A DNA stretch of 64,000 nt from Bacillota bacterium (GTDB taxonomy: Bacteria; Bacillota; Clostridia; Acetivibrionales; DSM-1351): the NCBI GenBank assembly GCA_023409265.1, contig JAEYHZ010000014.1, positions 558,001-622,000 on the forward strand, given 5' to 3'. The notes under the pieces were generated by a model, which saw only the letters and a list, made by a program, of their open reading frames with translations, was not told the DNA's origin and ran no database searches. This document shows, piece by piece, positions 1-9,460 of the stretch (positions are counted from its first letter, which is position 1; each line of letters opens with the position of its first letter). The translations under genes and the position numbers were made by a program.

Positions 1-534
1 TGCCATTTGAAGCACATGGGCCTTGTCGTTATATCCGGCAGGGTCGCTAAAAGGTAGCCCCGGCTTGTTCCAAACCTTTAGTCGTATGTAATTACAGCCA
101 TGCTCCTTCAATATATCGAGGCAATCCTGCCTCTTACCCTGTCTGTCATAGAACTTTCCTCCAAAGTCCTCAAGCTGGGGAAGATGGGATACATCCGCCC
201 CATTAATGAATTCAGCGGGGGTTCCGGTATAAACTGATATCCCTCTGATTTGTGCTGTTTCATTTTTCAGGTTTATCAGCGTCACTCTAATATACCTGGT
301 GTTGGTTTTAATGTCATTCTTTGAAGCCTGACCTGCACAGTGAAATTCCTTTTCATTAGAAAGCTTAATCCAGTTTTGACCATCAATGGACAGTTCCAGA
401 CTGTATCTGCATTCTCCACCGCTCCAGCGGATTTCCATGCTTTCAGCATATTGAACAGCTTCCAGATCTATTTTCCATGTGTAGTATTTTTCATCAAAAA
501 TTATTTTCTTTCCTATGGCAATATCGTTGTTCAT
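1..534 (-). CDS. GH53 endo-beta-1,4-galactanase, N-terminal part (runs off the left edge)
   Basis: The first 178 codons are present and the rest lies outside the window. Residues ~3-125 form a beta-rich, discoidin (F5/8 type C)-like region containing SIDGQNWIKL and TRYIRVTLINL. From ~130 a GH53 catalytic domain begins (GADVSHLPQLEDFGGKFYD, then IRLKVWN), which matches the start of the other GH53 enzymes here. The two catalytic glutamates are beyond the edge. The ATG at 534 has a strong GGAGG site 7 bases upstream. No signal peptide is visible, so the enzyme is probably cytoplasmic and would act on imported galacto-oligosaccharides together with the GH35 encoded upstream in the same direction. 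The family cleaves beta-1,4-galactan of pectic arabinogalactan I. The GH53 call is firm; the location and exact substrate are inferred. Confidence 0.85.
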   Translation of the reverse strand, partial: MNNDIAIGKKIIFDEKYYTWKIDLEAVQYAESMEIRWSGGECRYSLELSIDGQNWIKLSNEKEFHCAGQASKNDIKTNTRYIRVTLINLKNETAQIRGISVYTGTPAEFINGADVSHLPQLEDFGGKFYDRQGKRQDCLDILKEHGCNYIRLKVWNKPGLPFSDPAGYNDKAHVLQMA

Positions 535-580
535 TTTTTCCTCCAAATCTACTATCATTAAGGAATAGTTAAATGATTAA

Positions 581-699
581 TTCCGAAAGTTAAAGCGAGG
601 GATGTTTTCATTGTGCAAGGCGGAGGAAGGCGCAATAATTGCTTTATTGCAACCGACGACAACATATCATAATGAAAAATAACCGTTTTAGAATCGGAA
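581..699. repeat. Structured intergenic inverted-repeat element
   Basis: The ends match as an imperfect inverted repeat: 581-597 begins TTCCGA and 684-699 ends TCGGAA, with TAAA/TTTA pairing inside. A second nested pair is TTTTCATT near 605-612 against AATGAAAA near 671-678. A third small hairpin is GCAATAA at 632-638 against TTATTGC at 644-650. It lies between the GH35 and GH53 genes of one transcription unit and could be an intercistronic RNA hairpin or a decayed miniature element. There is no clear U-tract, so it was not called a terminator. Confidence 0.45.
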
Positions 700-715
700 G
701 TATTTGTAGCTGTTC

Positions 716-3049
716 CTAAGCTTTGAATATGTTTATTCTGAACAGTGGCACAGCATTTATGGAATTAATTTTGCATATACTGTCACTCTGATTCTCATTT
801 TCAAACTTTATGGCAGGATCAAACAATACGTCACTGCCCCTCTTATATGGTATGATGTGGATATACATTCCATGTTCCCGTACATCTGGACGTATTCTCC
901 TGAGTCCGATTTCCCATATCTGGCCATTGCAGAAGTTATCACTTACCAACGTTCCTTTTACAAAAGCATTTCCCACGTTTCCGCTGTAATCGATTTGCAG
1001 CATTACATCCTCAACGTTTGAATACATATCCTCAGGAAAGCCGATTGAACAGTTCCCTGTTTCATACTCCGATATCTGAAGTGCTATATTCTTCTGAGGA
1101 GCTGTAAACTCAAAAGTTTCAAATATTCCTGTTACTGAGCTTTTTAATGTCGCCTTATCACTTGTAAGTTCATGTTTCAAAGGGGGGCACATATGTAACT
1201 CAACCTTTTGTGCTCCGCAGATTCCGACTTCTATCCGCCCTTCTTCAGCAAGTATATCTGCGTTGGAAATAATAACCCTATCCTGTCCCCAAATATGGAA
1301 TTTCCAGAAACCCAGCGCCTGCTGTCTTGTAAGAGTGCATAATCTGGTCTCGGTTCCATCCATAGCTGTGAGAGTTATGACCGAATCCAGCCCTGGCTTT
1401 ACAAATACCTCAATATGCTCTCCTGTTTCATTAACAACTCCACCTGTAACTCTGATATCAGCCAGTTGTTGAGAAGAGAAGCAATACTCACTCTCCATAC
1501 CCTCTACAGCAAAAAAGAAATAGGTTTTGACTTCTCCATCAGATATACTGGTTATATATTGTGTTGTTGAATATTTAAGGCTAATTCCTCCAATATCCAT
1601 ATTAAAGGGTAGCATGGCCGATACATTCCTTTTAAGAGTTATACCCCTTCCCTGTCCAGGTATTGCTATATGTTCCTCCGGAAGATTAATGTGTAAATTT
1701 ATTTCCTCTATGTCCTTCATTTGAAAATGATCCTGATAATTTATAAGGAAAACAAAGCCTGAACCGTTTTTTTGCCGGACAGCAAACCTCAGGGAAGTGC
1801 TGTCTTGGGGAATAATTGATCTGACTTCATCAGGTACAACTGTTCCCATGGGACAGAGGGTTTCCTGATAATCCTCCAGAAAGTAAAAGACAGGCTTAAG
1901 CAATTTGTAGGATTCCCTTATTTGCCCGTATTCACCTAAGGGAGCCTGAAAGTTGTAGGATATTTTGGGCACTACCCGTTCATTTAAATATCCATGCTTT
2001 CCCACCGGATTTGAACCGTCATGAAACATATAATACCCAATAAAGTTGCAGCCTCCGGCAATTTTAACCAGGGTTGCTGCTTCAACGCTTTCAGGCTCCA
2101 CAACAAATCTGTACTTATACCAGCAGGCCATTCCCGCCCCCAGCTCACAGCAGGCATATGGGTATTTCTCAGGTGGAAAAGGCGGCTTATATTCAACGCA
2201 CTTGAAATTATTATCATGAAAGTTCTGAATGAGATATTCATTGGTAGGAGCATGCTCCTCGCCCTCATTTACCACCCATGGGCAGAAGGAGTAGCCGCCG
2301 TAAAGAGGAAGCGTCTCACCCTCCGGAAAGGAAGCTCCTCCCCAGCCAGTGCAGGTGTATATGGGCACTTCCATGCCTGCCTCAACAGCAAGTCTTCTCA
2401 GTGTTTTTATATGCTCTGCACCATCCCTGCCAGTTTCAAGCCATTCATATTCCTTCATCACCATGAATTCCCAGGGCGGAGATGCATGCATATGCTCATT
2501 TTCAAGCTGCACACCTATCACGGGCCCATTATCCTTGAACATCTGGCCTTCCACCTGTCTTCCGATTTCATTGTAAAATCTTTTTGTGAAGGAAAGATAT
2601 TCGGAAGAGTTGGATCTGATGGCAAAAGGCCTGCCATAGAGCCAGTCCGGTATGCCTCCGTTTTTGACCTCACCGTGGCAGAAGGGCCCGATACGCAAAA
2701 TAACATAGATATCATTCTTTGCACATAAATCGACGAAATAGCGGAGGTTTTTGTCCCCCTCCCAGTTAAATATCCCTTCCTCCTCTTCATGGTGGTTCCA
2801 GAAAACATAGGTAGATACTATATTTACTCCACAAGCCTTTATTTTGCGGATTTCCTTCTCCCAATACAAATATGAGCATCTGGAATAATGAAACTCACCG
2901 CATATGCCAAAAAAGGGCTTTCCGTTTTTCTCAGCATAATAATTTGTGAAACTGAGCTTTTCTCCCCTTGGGCTTGTTCCTCCCATTTTCAGATGTCCTC
3001 TGTAAATGTTCTTTGGTTTGTTATTTATGTTTACTGTGTATGTTCCCAT
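716..3049 (-). CDS. Cytoplasmic GH35 beta-galactosidase, copy 1
   Basis: A 777-residue glycosyl hydrolase family 35 protein. The N-terminal TIM barrel carries PFFGICGEFHYSR (~45-57), TYVFWNHHEEEEG, VILRIGPFCHGEVKNGG and GPVIGVQLENEH. E185 of the NE pair is the expected acid/base, and E302 in ACCELGAG is the likely nucleophile. A C-terminal half of ~400 residues is beta-rich. There is no signal peptide, so it should act in the cytoplasm, releasing galactose from imported galacto-oligosaccharides. AAGGAG precedes the ATG. It reads toward the truncated GH53 gene and is closely related to the GH35 encoded at 18788-21133. The family is certain; linkage preference (beta-1,4 or beta-1,3) cannot be read from sequence. 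Confidence 0.93.
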   Translation of the reverse strand: MGTYTVNINNKPKNIYRGHLKMGGTSPRGEKLSFTNYYAEKNGKPFFGICGEFHYSRCSYLYWEKEIRKIKACGVNIVSTYVFWNHHEEEEGIFNWEGDKNLRYFVDLCAKNDIYVILRIGPFCHGEVKNGGIPDWLYGRPFAIRSNSSEYLSFTKRFYNEIGRQVEGQMFKDNGPVIGVQLENEHMHASPPWEFMVMKEYEWLETGRDGAEHIKTLRRLAVEAGMEVPIYTCTGWGGASFPEGETLPLYGGYSFCPWVVNEGEEHAPTNEYLIQNFHDNNFKCVEYKPPFPPEKYPYACCELGAGMACWYKYRFVVEPESVEAATLVKIAGGCNFIGYYMFHDGSNPVGKHGYLNERVVPKISYNFQAPLGEYGQIRESYKLLKPVFYFLEDYQETLCPMGTVVPDEVRSIIPQDSTSLRFAVRQKNGSGFVFLINYQDHFQMKDIEEINLHINLPEEHIAIPGQGRGITLKRNVSAMLPFNMDIGGISLKYSTTQYITSISDGEVKTYFFFAVEGMESEYCFSSQQLADIRVTGGVVNETGEHIEVFVKPGLDSVITLTAMDGTETRLCTLTRQQALGFWKFHIWGQDRVIISNADILAEEGRIEVGICGAQKVELHMCPPLKHELTSDKATLKSSVTGIFETFEFTAPQKNIALQISEYETGNCSIGFPEDMYSNVEDVMLQIDYSGNVGNAFVKGTLVSDNFCNGQIWEIGLRRIRPDVREHGMYIHIIPYKRGSDVLFDPAIKFENENQSDSICKINSINAVPLFRINIFKA

Positions 3050-3418
3050 GCTGCATCTCCTTATAACGTACAGGCTGTGTAAATTAATATATTTCTTTAT
3101 TTACAACAGATAGCTATATTAACTCTATTTCTAATCTTATTCTATCCCAACAGCCCTGGTTTTTTCTATAGAAACATATTAGCCTATATAAATATATGAA
3201 ACAAAAATAGTCATTTCCTTTTTTCAAGGGATCACTATTTTGTGTTTACTTCCCGCATATATCTGAGATTCTCTTGTGTATGTATTTTTTATTTGCCGGC
3301 CGGGAATTTATCAATCAGCTTCAGAATTTCTATAAAATCAAAACCTAAAGAATACGCTTGTCTGGCATATTCTTCAGGCCCTGATTAAAAATAATTTAAT
3401 TACCCAGCAGAACGATTA
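3050..3418. other. Intergenic region with terminator and GH35 upstream sequence
   Basis: These 369 bases are AT-rich and hold no credible gene. They contain the terminator of the dockerin-protein gene (3344-3378) and the presumed promoter of the GH35-GH53 unit. No clear sigma-A -35/-10 pair was picked out. Confidence 0.5.
3344..3378 (-). terminator. Terminator after the dockerin-protein gene
   Basis: Read on the minus strand, 3378-3365 pairs with 3357-3344 over 14 base pairs (two G-U) around a 7-base loop. A T-rich stretch follows (TTTTGATTTTAT). It sits 41 bases after the stop codon of the 3419-5413 gene and closes the GH53-dockerin operon. Confidence 0.75.
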
Positions 3419-5413
3419 CTAATGAATATTAGTAGTTATTAATTCTAAATCCGTTATGTCAACTTTTAAATCTCCATTGATATCTGACGCTTTTGCTAAA
3501 GACCAGTTGGTGCTGTCCGAGCCTGAACCAAAGTAATATGCCGCCACCGCCAGATCGCCCACATTAGTGACACTGTCCCCATTGACATCTGATGCCTTAG
3601 TGGTTACAGTAACATTTGCAACTGCTTTAATATTTGTATTGGCAACAGTACCTTGAACTGTAAACATTGTACCAACTTTTGTTGTCTCCAACCCGGAATT
3701 GGTATATTGCGATGGAACAAGTGCATCCCAGGTTACGCCTACCGGAGCCGATGATCCGTCATCAAACTGAGCTGTAACCTTAGCTGGAAGAATTGTTTTT
3801 AAAGTTTCAGTGTCCTCTTCATTTATTTCAATATTTGCTGTTATTGCCGGAATAGATGTTACAAAGGCTACCTTTTCACCAATTTCTCTTACCTTGTAGA
3901 AATCTAAGTCGTCAATGTTCAGCCAGCCACCCTGATTGGAGCCCGGTTCGCCACCGGTCATCTCGGAAGCTATGCCGATAATACAAGAACCTGAATTAAC
4001 CTCAATATCTTTAAACTCCAGCTTTGTAAATGAACCGCCTATACTTGTTTTCATTTCGCTGCTGCTTTGACCTCCTGCGGTCAGCTTAAAGGAGTCCAGA
4101 GAATTACCTCCTCCTGCAGCCCATACTTCCAGGTTATATACTCCATTTGGTAACCCGGATATACTTTGGGTCACATCAACCCGGTAGCTGCCATTTTTCT
4201 CCCAGGCGCTTAAGCCTAGACTCTTTGTGCTTCCACTTGTATGATCCCACGTGGAATTTATAGAACAGCTGATGGCGCCGCTTGAAGTTGTCCAACCATC
4301 TCCCCAGCCTGTTTCAAAATCACCGTTTTGAACCATATTAAGGCCACGGGTTCTATAAAGGGCTACATCATCTATGTTCAGCCAGCCACCTGCATTTGAA
4401 CCTGTTGCACCACCCGTGAGCACTGCAGAAAGTCCTATAGTACAAAAACCGGAGCTTACTTTAATATTTTTAAACACTAATTTTGTATATTCACTACCAA
4501 CTATATTTCCTTTTTGTTCAGAACTTCTTTGTCCCTGTGCAGTCAAAACAAATGAGTCAAGTGTGGTGCCCCCTCCAGCCACCCACATTTCAAGATCATA
4601 TACTCCATCAGGAAGCCCCGTGCTTGTTTGAGTGACAGCAGCTTCATAAGTTCCGTCTTTCTCCCATGCATCTATTTTAAGCTTTTTACCTGAACCGTTG
4701 GTATGATCCCATCCGCTTGCAAGAGCGCAGGTTATACCGGGGCCGGAGGTAGTCCAGTTATCCGGAGCCCAGTCATCTGTGGCATCTGTTTCAAAAGAAC
4801 CATTAGAGGCATAATTTATCTCACCGGTCTTATAGAAGGAAACGTCGTCAAGATAGAAAATAACCTTCCAGCTGTCTCCTTCATTCATATCTACCGAAAT
4901 AACCACATTACAGCTGCCATTATTTACTTTGATATTATCCAAAATAATTTTAGTATAATCTGTTGCAGAAATATTACTACCGGTTATGGCACTGCCGGTT
5001 ATATTCCCCAAGCCGGTGTTTGTCACTCCGAGAGTCAGAGAATTCAGAGATGCCAGCGATTGGCCGCCCTTTACATAAGCCTCGAGAGTATATACTCCAT
5101 CCGGGAGCCTGCTGCCTCCAACACCATGGATGGTCTGCGCAACAGTGACCACGCTGTTTGTTCCTGTGGTCTGTACTTTTAGGGCATTGCCGGAAGCACC
5201 AGCCTTATCATCATAATATGAGACCTCGTCATTTGAAAACGTCCAGCTGTCAGGCTTCCAATTGCTGTCACTGTCAGTTTCATAATCCCCGTTGATAACG
5301 AGGTTGGATGCAACTGCAGCATTAACAAGTGAAAAGGATATTCCTGCATGAAAAACACTTATGAGCATTGCTATAGCCAAAAAAACAGATATTTTTTTAT
5401 GTGATTTTATCAT
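3419..5413 (-). CDS. Secreted triple CBM61-like protein with C-terminal dockerin
   Basis: 664 residues. A signal peptide (~1-33) is followed by three related ~150-residue beta-sandwich modules at about 37-195, 199-353 and 358-507. Each has the NG(D/S)(F/Y)ET opening, LP(D/N)GVY in the middle and a closing IDD or LDD. They resemble the CBM61-like module of the neighbouring GH53 enzyme, a family known for beta-1,4-galactan binding. Residues 514-605 form a bacterial Ig-like (Big_4) domain. The end (607-664) is a dockerin with two calcium loops, DVNGDSVTNVGD and DINGDLKVDITD. There is no catalytic domain. The gene starts 18 bases after the GH53-cohesin gene, so the two are co-transcribed. It may be a galactan-binding subunit that docks on the surface enzyme; that partnership is inferred. 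The CBM family assignment is by resemblance only. Confidence 0.85.
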   Translation of the reverse strand: MIKSHKKISVFLAIAMLISVFHAGISFSLVNAAVASNLVINGDYETDSDSNWKPDSWTFSNDEVSYYDDKAGASGNALKVQTTGTNSVVTVAQTIHGVGGSRLPDGVYTLEAYVKGGQSLASLNSLTLGVTNTGLGNITGSAITGSNISATDYTKIILDNIKVNNGSCNVVISVDMNEGDSWKVIFYLDDVSFYKTGEINYASNGSFETDATDDWAPDNWTTSGPGITCALASGWDHTNGSGKKLKIDAWEKDGTYEAAVTQTSTGLPDGVYDLEMWVAGGGTTLDSFVLTAQGQRSSEQKGNIVGSEYTKLVFKNIKVSSGFCTIGLSAVLTGGATGSNAGGWLNIDDVALYRTRGLNMVQNGDFETGWGDGWTTSSGAISCSINSTWDHTSGSTKSLGLSAWEKNGSYRVDVTQSISGLPNGVYNLEVWAAGGGNSLDSFKLTAGGQSSSEMKTSIGGSFTKLEFKDIEVNSGSCIIGIASEMTGGEPGSNQGGWLNIDDLDFYKVREIGEKVAFVTSIPAITANIEINEEDTETLKTILPAKVTAQFDDGSSAPVGVTWDALVPSQYTNSGLETTKVGTMFTVQGTVANTNIKAVANVTVTTKASDVNGDSVTNVGDLAVAAYYFGSGSDSTNWSLAKASDINGDLKVDITDLELITTNIH

Positions 5414-5431
5414 ACTCCATGCTCCCTCCCC

Positions 5432-8400
5432 TTACATGTATTTTTTAAATATGTTATAGAGTACTTGAGCAGCTTCTGCTCTGGTCAAAGCCTTTTTAGG
5501 ATTTAAACTGCTTCCGCTTCCGCCTATCAGACCTGCTTTAACCATTGTTGCAGCTGTATTTTTTGCATATGAAGATATCATAGAGGTATCCCTGAATTTT
5601 GAAATATCTCTGGAATCCCCTTTATCAAGGCTAATCTGTGCAGCTTCCAAAGCCTTGATAGTCATCACCATCATATCCTGCCTGGAAATTTCCTTCAGGG
5701 GCTGACATTTATTGCCCCCTGTACCTGAAGTTATGCCAAGAGCTTTTGCAATTCCAAGTGAGTTGTAGTAACTGTCAGTTATTCCTACGTCCAAGAAATT
5801 TGATTCATATTTAGCCGATAATCCCAATGTTTTTACAAGCCAGTCTACAAATTCTCCTCTGGTAATATTTTTATCCGGGCTGAAGCTTGTTGAAGAAGTT
5901 CCTGTTGAAATACCCTTTGATGCCAGAACTTCTACTGCCTTTGTATACCATTTGTCCGGTTTCACATCATTAAAACCGCCCTTTTCAAAAGCAACCGCAT
6001 ACTTACTTAAATGAGTGGTTTTAAATACTACTGCACCTTTTTCCGAATGGTATTTTGCATTTGTAACTGGAGCAAGCTTACCGCTTCGGTCTATATAGTA
6101 AATAATTATATGTTCCTGATCCTTCAGTTCCTCATCGGCAGGGATATAGGGTATGGATACTGCTACAGGAGCCTCTGGATTGCTCCAGGACATTATTTTT
6201 CCTCCCGCAGAAATATTAATTTCAATAACCGGTCTGCTGGAAATAATTTTTTTAGCAGCTTCATCAAGGGCCGAGGTGTCAGCAATTCCAATGCTGAAAG
6301 CTACAGTATCCGCAGCCTGAAGCTCTTGTGCCTGAAGCATATTACAGGGCAGCTGCACTGTACCCAGTGGAGTTACAATACTTATCCTTTTATCAGCCTT
6401 AGTTAAAGTCAATTGTTCTGCAGGAAGCAATTGAACATATTCTCTGGCTCCTTTTACAACTGGTATCTGCAATTCAATTTCACATATCCCTTTTAAATCA
6501 GGCTTGGTTTTATCAAACGCTTTACTTATATCTCCGGAGGAAATGGTTGAAGTTGCAATCCCACTATTGGGATTATATACAGGCTTTAATACTATTACTG
6601 CCTTCCCTCCCTCTTTTACCTCAATCGTTGTACCCGCTGATACAGCAGTGGTATTTGTTGATACTGGCGCTGTATTTGTTGATGGGTTATAAGTACCTCC
6701 AGGTGTTTCAGGTATAACAACTACCGCTTCTTTAACAGTCACTAAAGAAGACGGGTTAATAGTAAGGCCGTTTGGAGCTGTACCTAAAACAGCACTGGTC
6801 ACTGTCAGATCAGAAGGTAAGATAGTGGCACCCTGCTTTGCATTGAAGGTTATATATATTGCATCAGCATTCCAGGAGATACCGTCCGCTACCGGATTGG
6901 CAGCAATAATTCTGACTGTGCCCGGTGTTGAATCAATCTGCTTCAGTATCACATTCCCGGGGTTAACAGCTGCAGCATCCACATAACTCATTTTGCTTGA
7001 GTCATAATTAACAGTTAGATCCTGAGAATAAACATTATTTATCAGCCTGGTGTAAGACAGCCTTGCAGTAAAGTTTGAACCTGCATTTATAGTTCCGGGT
7101 ATAGTCAGTGCAGCCGAAGAGAGATCCGGATAGAGTTCGAAATCGTCTATGTTACCCCATCCTCCGCTTCCAACATTCTGATATTTCGCTCCTATGGTAC
7201 ATGTGCCATTAGTAACCTGTATGTTTGTAACTTCAGGGTATTTCCATTCGTGCCACTTGGTATTGGTAAAGGAAGCTGTTTTTTCAGCCCCGCCATAACC
7301 CTTTGCATAAATATATGTGTTCCCCCCCTTGTCCTCTCCCTGAGTTACAGCTCTCAGGGTATAATTACCGTTTGGAAGTCCTGTTATTGTCTGCTCAATA
7401 GTAAAACCTGAGGAATTGGGAGACACATAATAATGATATGCATAGCTGCCCTTGTACGCGTTGTTACCCGGACTGCTTTCCACGTATGAATCAACATCGG
7501 CATTTGAATCTTCGGTTACCGTCCAGCCTGTTTTACTGCCTGTTTCAAAACCAGGATTTGATACATAATTCTTTTTTCCCATAACGCTAATACTGACAGC
7601 GGCTCTTTGAGTTGTACCTGCTACACTTCCCTCAAGTGTGAAGGTATGCAGTTTTTGAAGATCAGCCGGACTGATGCTGTCCCATACAACCGGTACATCT
7701 CTTATTGTTCCGTCACTGAAGTCAGCTTTCACTGTTTGTGGAAGTACTGGTGTTTCTGCCACTGTAACAGTGGTGCTTGTTGAACGCAGTGAATTAATAA
7801 CAGGGGTATACGTCTGTCCATTCTGATCTTTCACTTTATTGAAAACGTCAAGAGAAGGAAGAGCATAACCGTTAAAATCAAACATGGCTCTGTTTTCACT
7901 GTCATCTCCACCACCTGTAATCCAGCCTACAAGAGTATCTCCATTGGAATCCTTCACAGGAATCCATTCGGGCTCCCAATAAAATATTCCCAGGCCTGTT
8001 TTCTTTCCGGAACGATCTGTAAGACTTGATACTGCGTTCATTATATCTCTGATGTACTGAGCCTGTCCCTGAATAGTTGCCTGATAACCGCCCAGTTCAT
8101 CAGAGCCCTGTGAGAATGCATTTGATTGCTTGTCTCCATTATCAAAGGTGTAACCGTATCCTACTTCAGCTATGGCTATTTCTTTGTTATATCTTTTGGA
8201 TAAGTCTTCAATATTTGCCTGGAAACCACTAAAAGGCCCATGCCAGAATGCGTAATATGAAAGGCCGATTACATCAAAATCTACCGACTTTACACCGTTT
8301 GCAGTAATAAGACTGCTACTGTAAATATCATTTGCTGGATTATAATCCTCAGCCTTAGATACATCTGTAAATCTGTCGAATATTTTCCGGTACATGGCAT

Positions 8401-9205
8401 TGTCTCCGCCGTTTGCCAGATGGATCATGATTTTAGTACTGTTTCCACCTACTTCTCTTACGGCCCTTGTTCCTGCATTTAGTAAACCGATCCAACCTGC
8501 ATACCCATTTGCAATATTACCTTCGGGCCAGAGCATTCCATTATTATTTTCATTGCCTATCTGAACCATATCCGGCATGGCATTTACTGTAGAACCCGGA
8601 TCTATTGCAGAACTTGCTGTGGCATTTTTCATATCAAGGAGTACTTTTTTTGTAAAGTTATATACATCATCCTGCAGAACAGGCCCGGTATGGTTCTTCC
8701 AGGCCTTAGGCTTAGCCTGCTGACCGGGGTCCGTCCAGAAATCACTGTAATGGAAGTCTAGAAGCACTTTCATTCCTAGTGCTTTTGCCCTTAAAGCCAA
8801 TTCAATAGTATGTTGTTCATCGCAGTTTCCAGCTCCACCCGGGGTACCTGCAGGCGCAGGTTTTCCATTAATTTGAAGAAGCTGGCTTCCTACATAACCG
8901 GATGCGTCTGTGGTAGGATCATTCCATATTCTTAATCTTATCCAGTTGATACCATGGTCTTTAAGAATCTGAAGACAGTCCTGCTCAACTCCCGAGTCGT
9001 CGTAGAACTTACCCCCGTAATACTCCAGATCCTTTAACATGGAGACGTCGGCACCCATAATGAAGTCATTGCCTATTCCAATAATAGGGTTTACCTTTAT
9101 GGCACTACCCGAATAGTCGGGTGCAGCGGCATTAACATTTGTAAACATTGAAACCAGAATTAATAACACAATCATCACTGAAATGATGCTTTTGGAGTTT
9201 CTCAT
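5432..9205 (-). CDS. Surface-anchored GH53 galactanase with CBM61-like, cohesin-like and SLH modules
   Basis: 1257 residues. Signal peptide ~1-27; GH53 catalytic domain ~30-458 with acid/base E219 in QIGNENNNGMLWPEG and nucleophile E347 in IAIAEVGYGYT; Big_4 Ig-like domain ~465-543; CBM61-like module ~546-694. A cohesin-like beta-sandwich follows at ~697-826 (QDLTVNYDSSKMSYVDA, GTVRIIAANP, IYITFNAKQG), then a stalk domain ~850-1080. Three SLH repeats (~1080-1257, last with TRAEAAQVLYNIFKK) should hold it to the cell wall. It would cut pectic galactan at the cell surface. GGGAGG lies 8 bases before the ATG. The next gene in the operon encodes a dockerin, so this may be an enzyme and a one-site scaffold at once. 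GH53 and SLH are certain; the cohesin call is by motif pattern. Confidence 0.92.
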   Translation of the reverse strand: MRNSKSIISVMIVLLILVSMFTNVNAAAPDYSGSAIKVNPIIGIGNDFIMGADVSMLKDLEYYGGKFYDDSGVEQDCLQILKDHGINWIRLRIWNDPTTDASGYVGSQLLQINGKPAPAGTPGGAGNCDEQHTIELALRAKALGMKVLLDFHYSDFWTDPGQQAKPKAWKNHTGPVLQDDVYNFTKKVLLDMKNATASSAIDPGSTVNAMPDMVQIGNENNNGMLWPEGNIANGYAGWIGLLNAGTRAVREVGGNSTKIMIHLANGGDNAMYRKIFDRFTDVSKAEDYNPANDIYSSSLITANGVKSVDFDVIGLSYYAFWHGPFSGFQANIEDLSKRYNKEIAIAEVGYGYTFDNGDKQSNAFSQGSDELGGYQATIQGQAQYIRDIMNAVSSLTDRSGKKTGLGIFYWEPEWIPVKDSNGDTLVGWITGGGDDSENRAMFDFNGYALPSLDVFNKVKDQNGQTYTPVINSLRSTSTTVTVAETPVLPQTVKADFSDGTIRDVPVVWDSISPADLQKLHTFTLEGSVAGTTQRAAVSISVMGKKNYVSNPGFETGSKTGWTVTEDSNADVDSYVESSPGNNAYKGSYAYHYYVSPNSSGFTIEQTITGLPNGNYTLRAVTQGEDKGGNTYIYAKGYGGAEKTASFTNTKWHEWKYPEVTNIQVTNGTCTIGAKYQNVGSGGWGNIDDFELYPDLSSAALTIPGTINAGSNFTARLSYTRLINNVYSQDLTVNYDSSKMSYVDAAAVNPGNVILKQIDSTPGTVRIIAANPVADGISWNADAIYITFNAKQGATILPSDLTVTSAVLGTAPNGLTINPSSLVTVKEAVVVIPETPGGTYNPSTNTAPVSTNTTAVSAGTTIEVKEGGKAVIVLKPVYNPNSGIATSTISSGDISKAFDKTKPDLKGICEIELQIPVVKGAREYVQLLPAEQLTLTKADKRISIVTPLGTVQLPCNMLQAQELQAADTVAFSIGIADTSALDEAAKKIISSRPVIEINISAGGKIMSWSNPEAPVAVSIPYIPADEELKDQEHIIIYYIDRSGKLAPVTNAKYHSEKGAVVFKTTHLSKYAVAFEKGGFNDVKPDKWYTKAVEVLASKGISTGTSSTSFSPDKNITRGEFVDWLVKTLGLSAKYESNFLDVGITDSYYNSLGIAKALGITSGTGGNKCQPLKEISRQDMMVMTIKALEAAQISLDKGDSRDISKFRDTSMISSYAKNTAATMVKAGLIGGSGSSLNPKKALTRAEAAQVLYNIFKKYM

Positions 9206-9340
9206 ATCTTACCTCCCAAATTTAATTATGATTTATCTTAGGGATCTTAAAACAATAACCTTACATTTTCGAACGTGTATTTTCCGAAATTACTGCCTTG
9301 TGAAATTTTCAGAAATATATATATAATTCGGTTATTCCTA

Positions 9341-9376
9341 AAATGAGGGCTGTCTTCCAAGAGACAACCCTCATTT
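9341..9376 (-). terminator. Terminator of the sugar ABC transporter operon
   Basis: A 15-bp stem (9341-9355 with 9362-9376, one G-U) with a 6-base loop lies 85 bases beyond the binding-protein stop codon. On the minus strand it is followed by TTTTAGG. The space from here to 9205 also holds the promoter region of the GH53-cohesin gene, with no clear consensus boxes. Confidence 0.75.
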
Positions 9377-9460
9377 ATGTATTGCTGCGATGCTATTTGA
9401 GTTTGATTACCTGAATTTTGCTGAGAAGTTAATCTTTCTAATTAATTCCTTAATTCTAAA

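Noticed and set aside
2021..2728. 235-codon plus-strand frame opposite the first GH35 gene
   Set aside because: Fully antisense to a clear GH35 coding region, with no ribosome binding site and a product without recognisable features.
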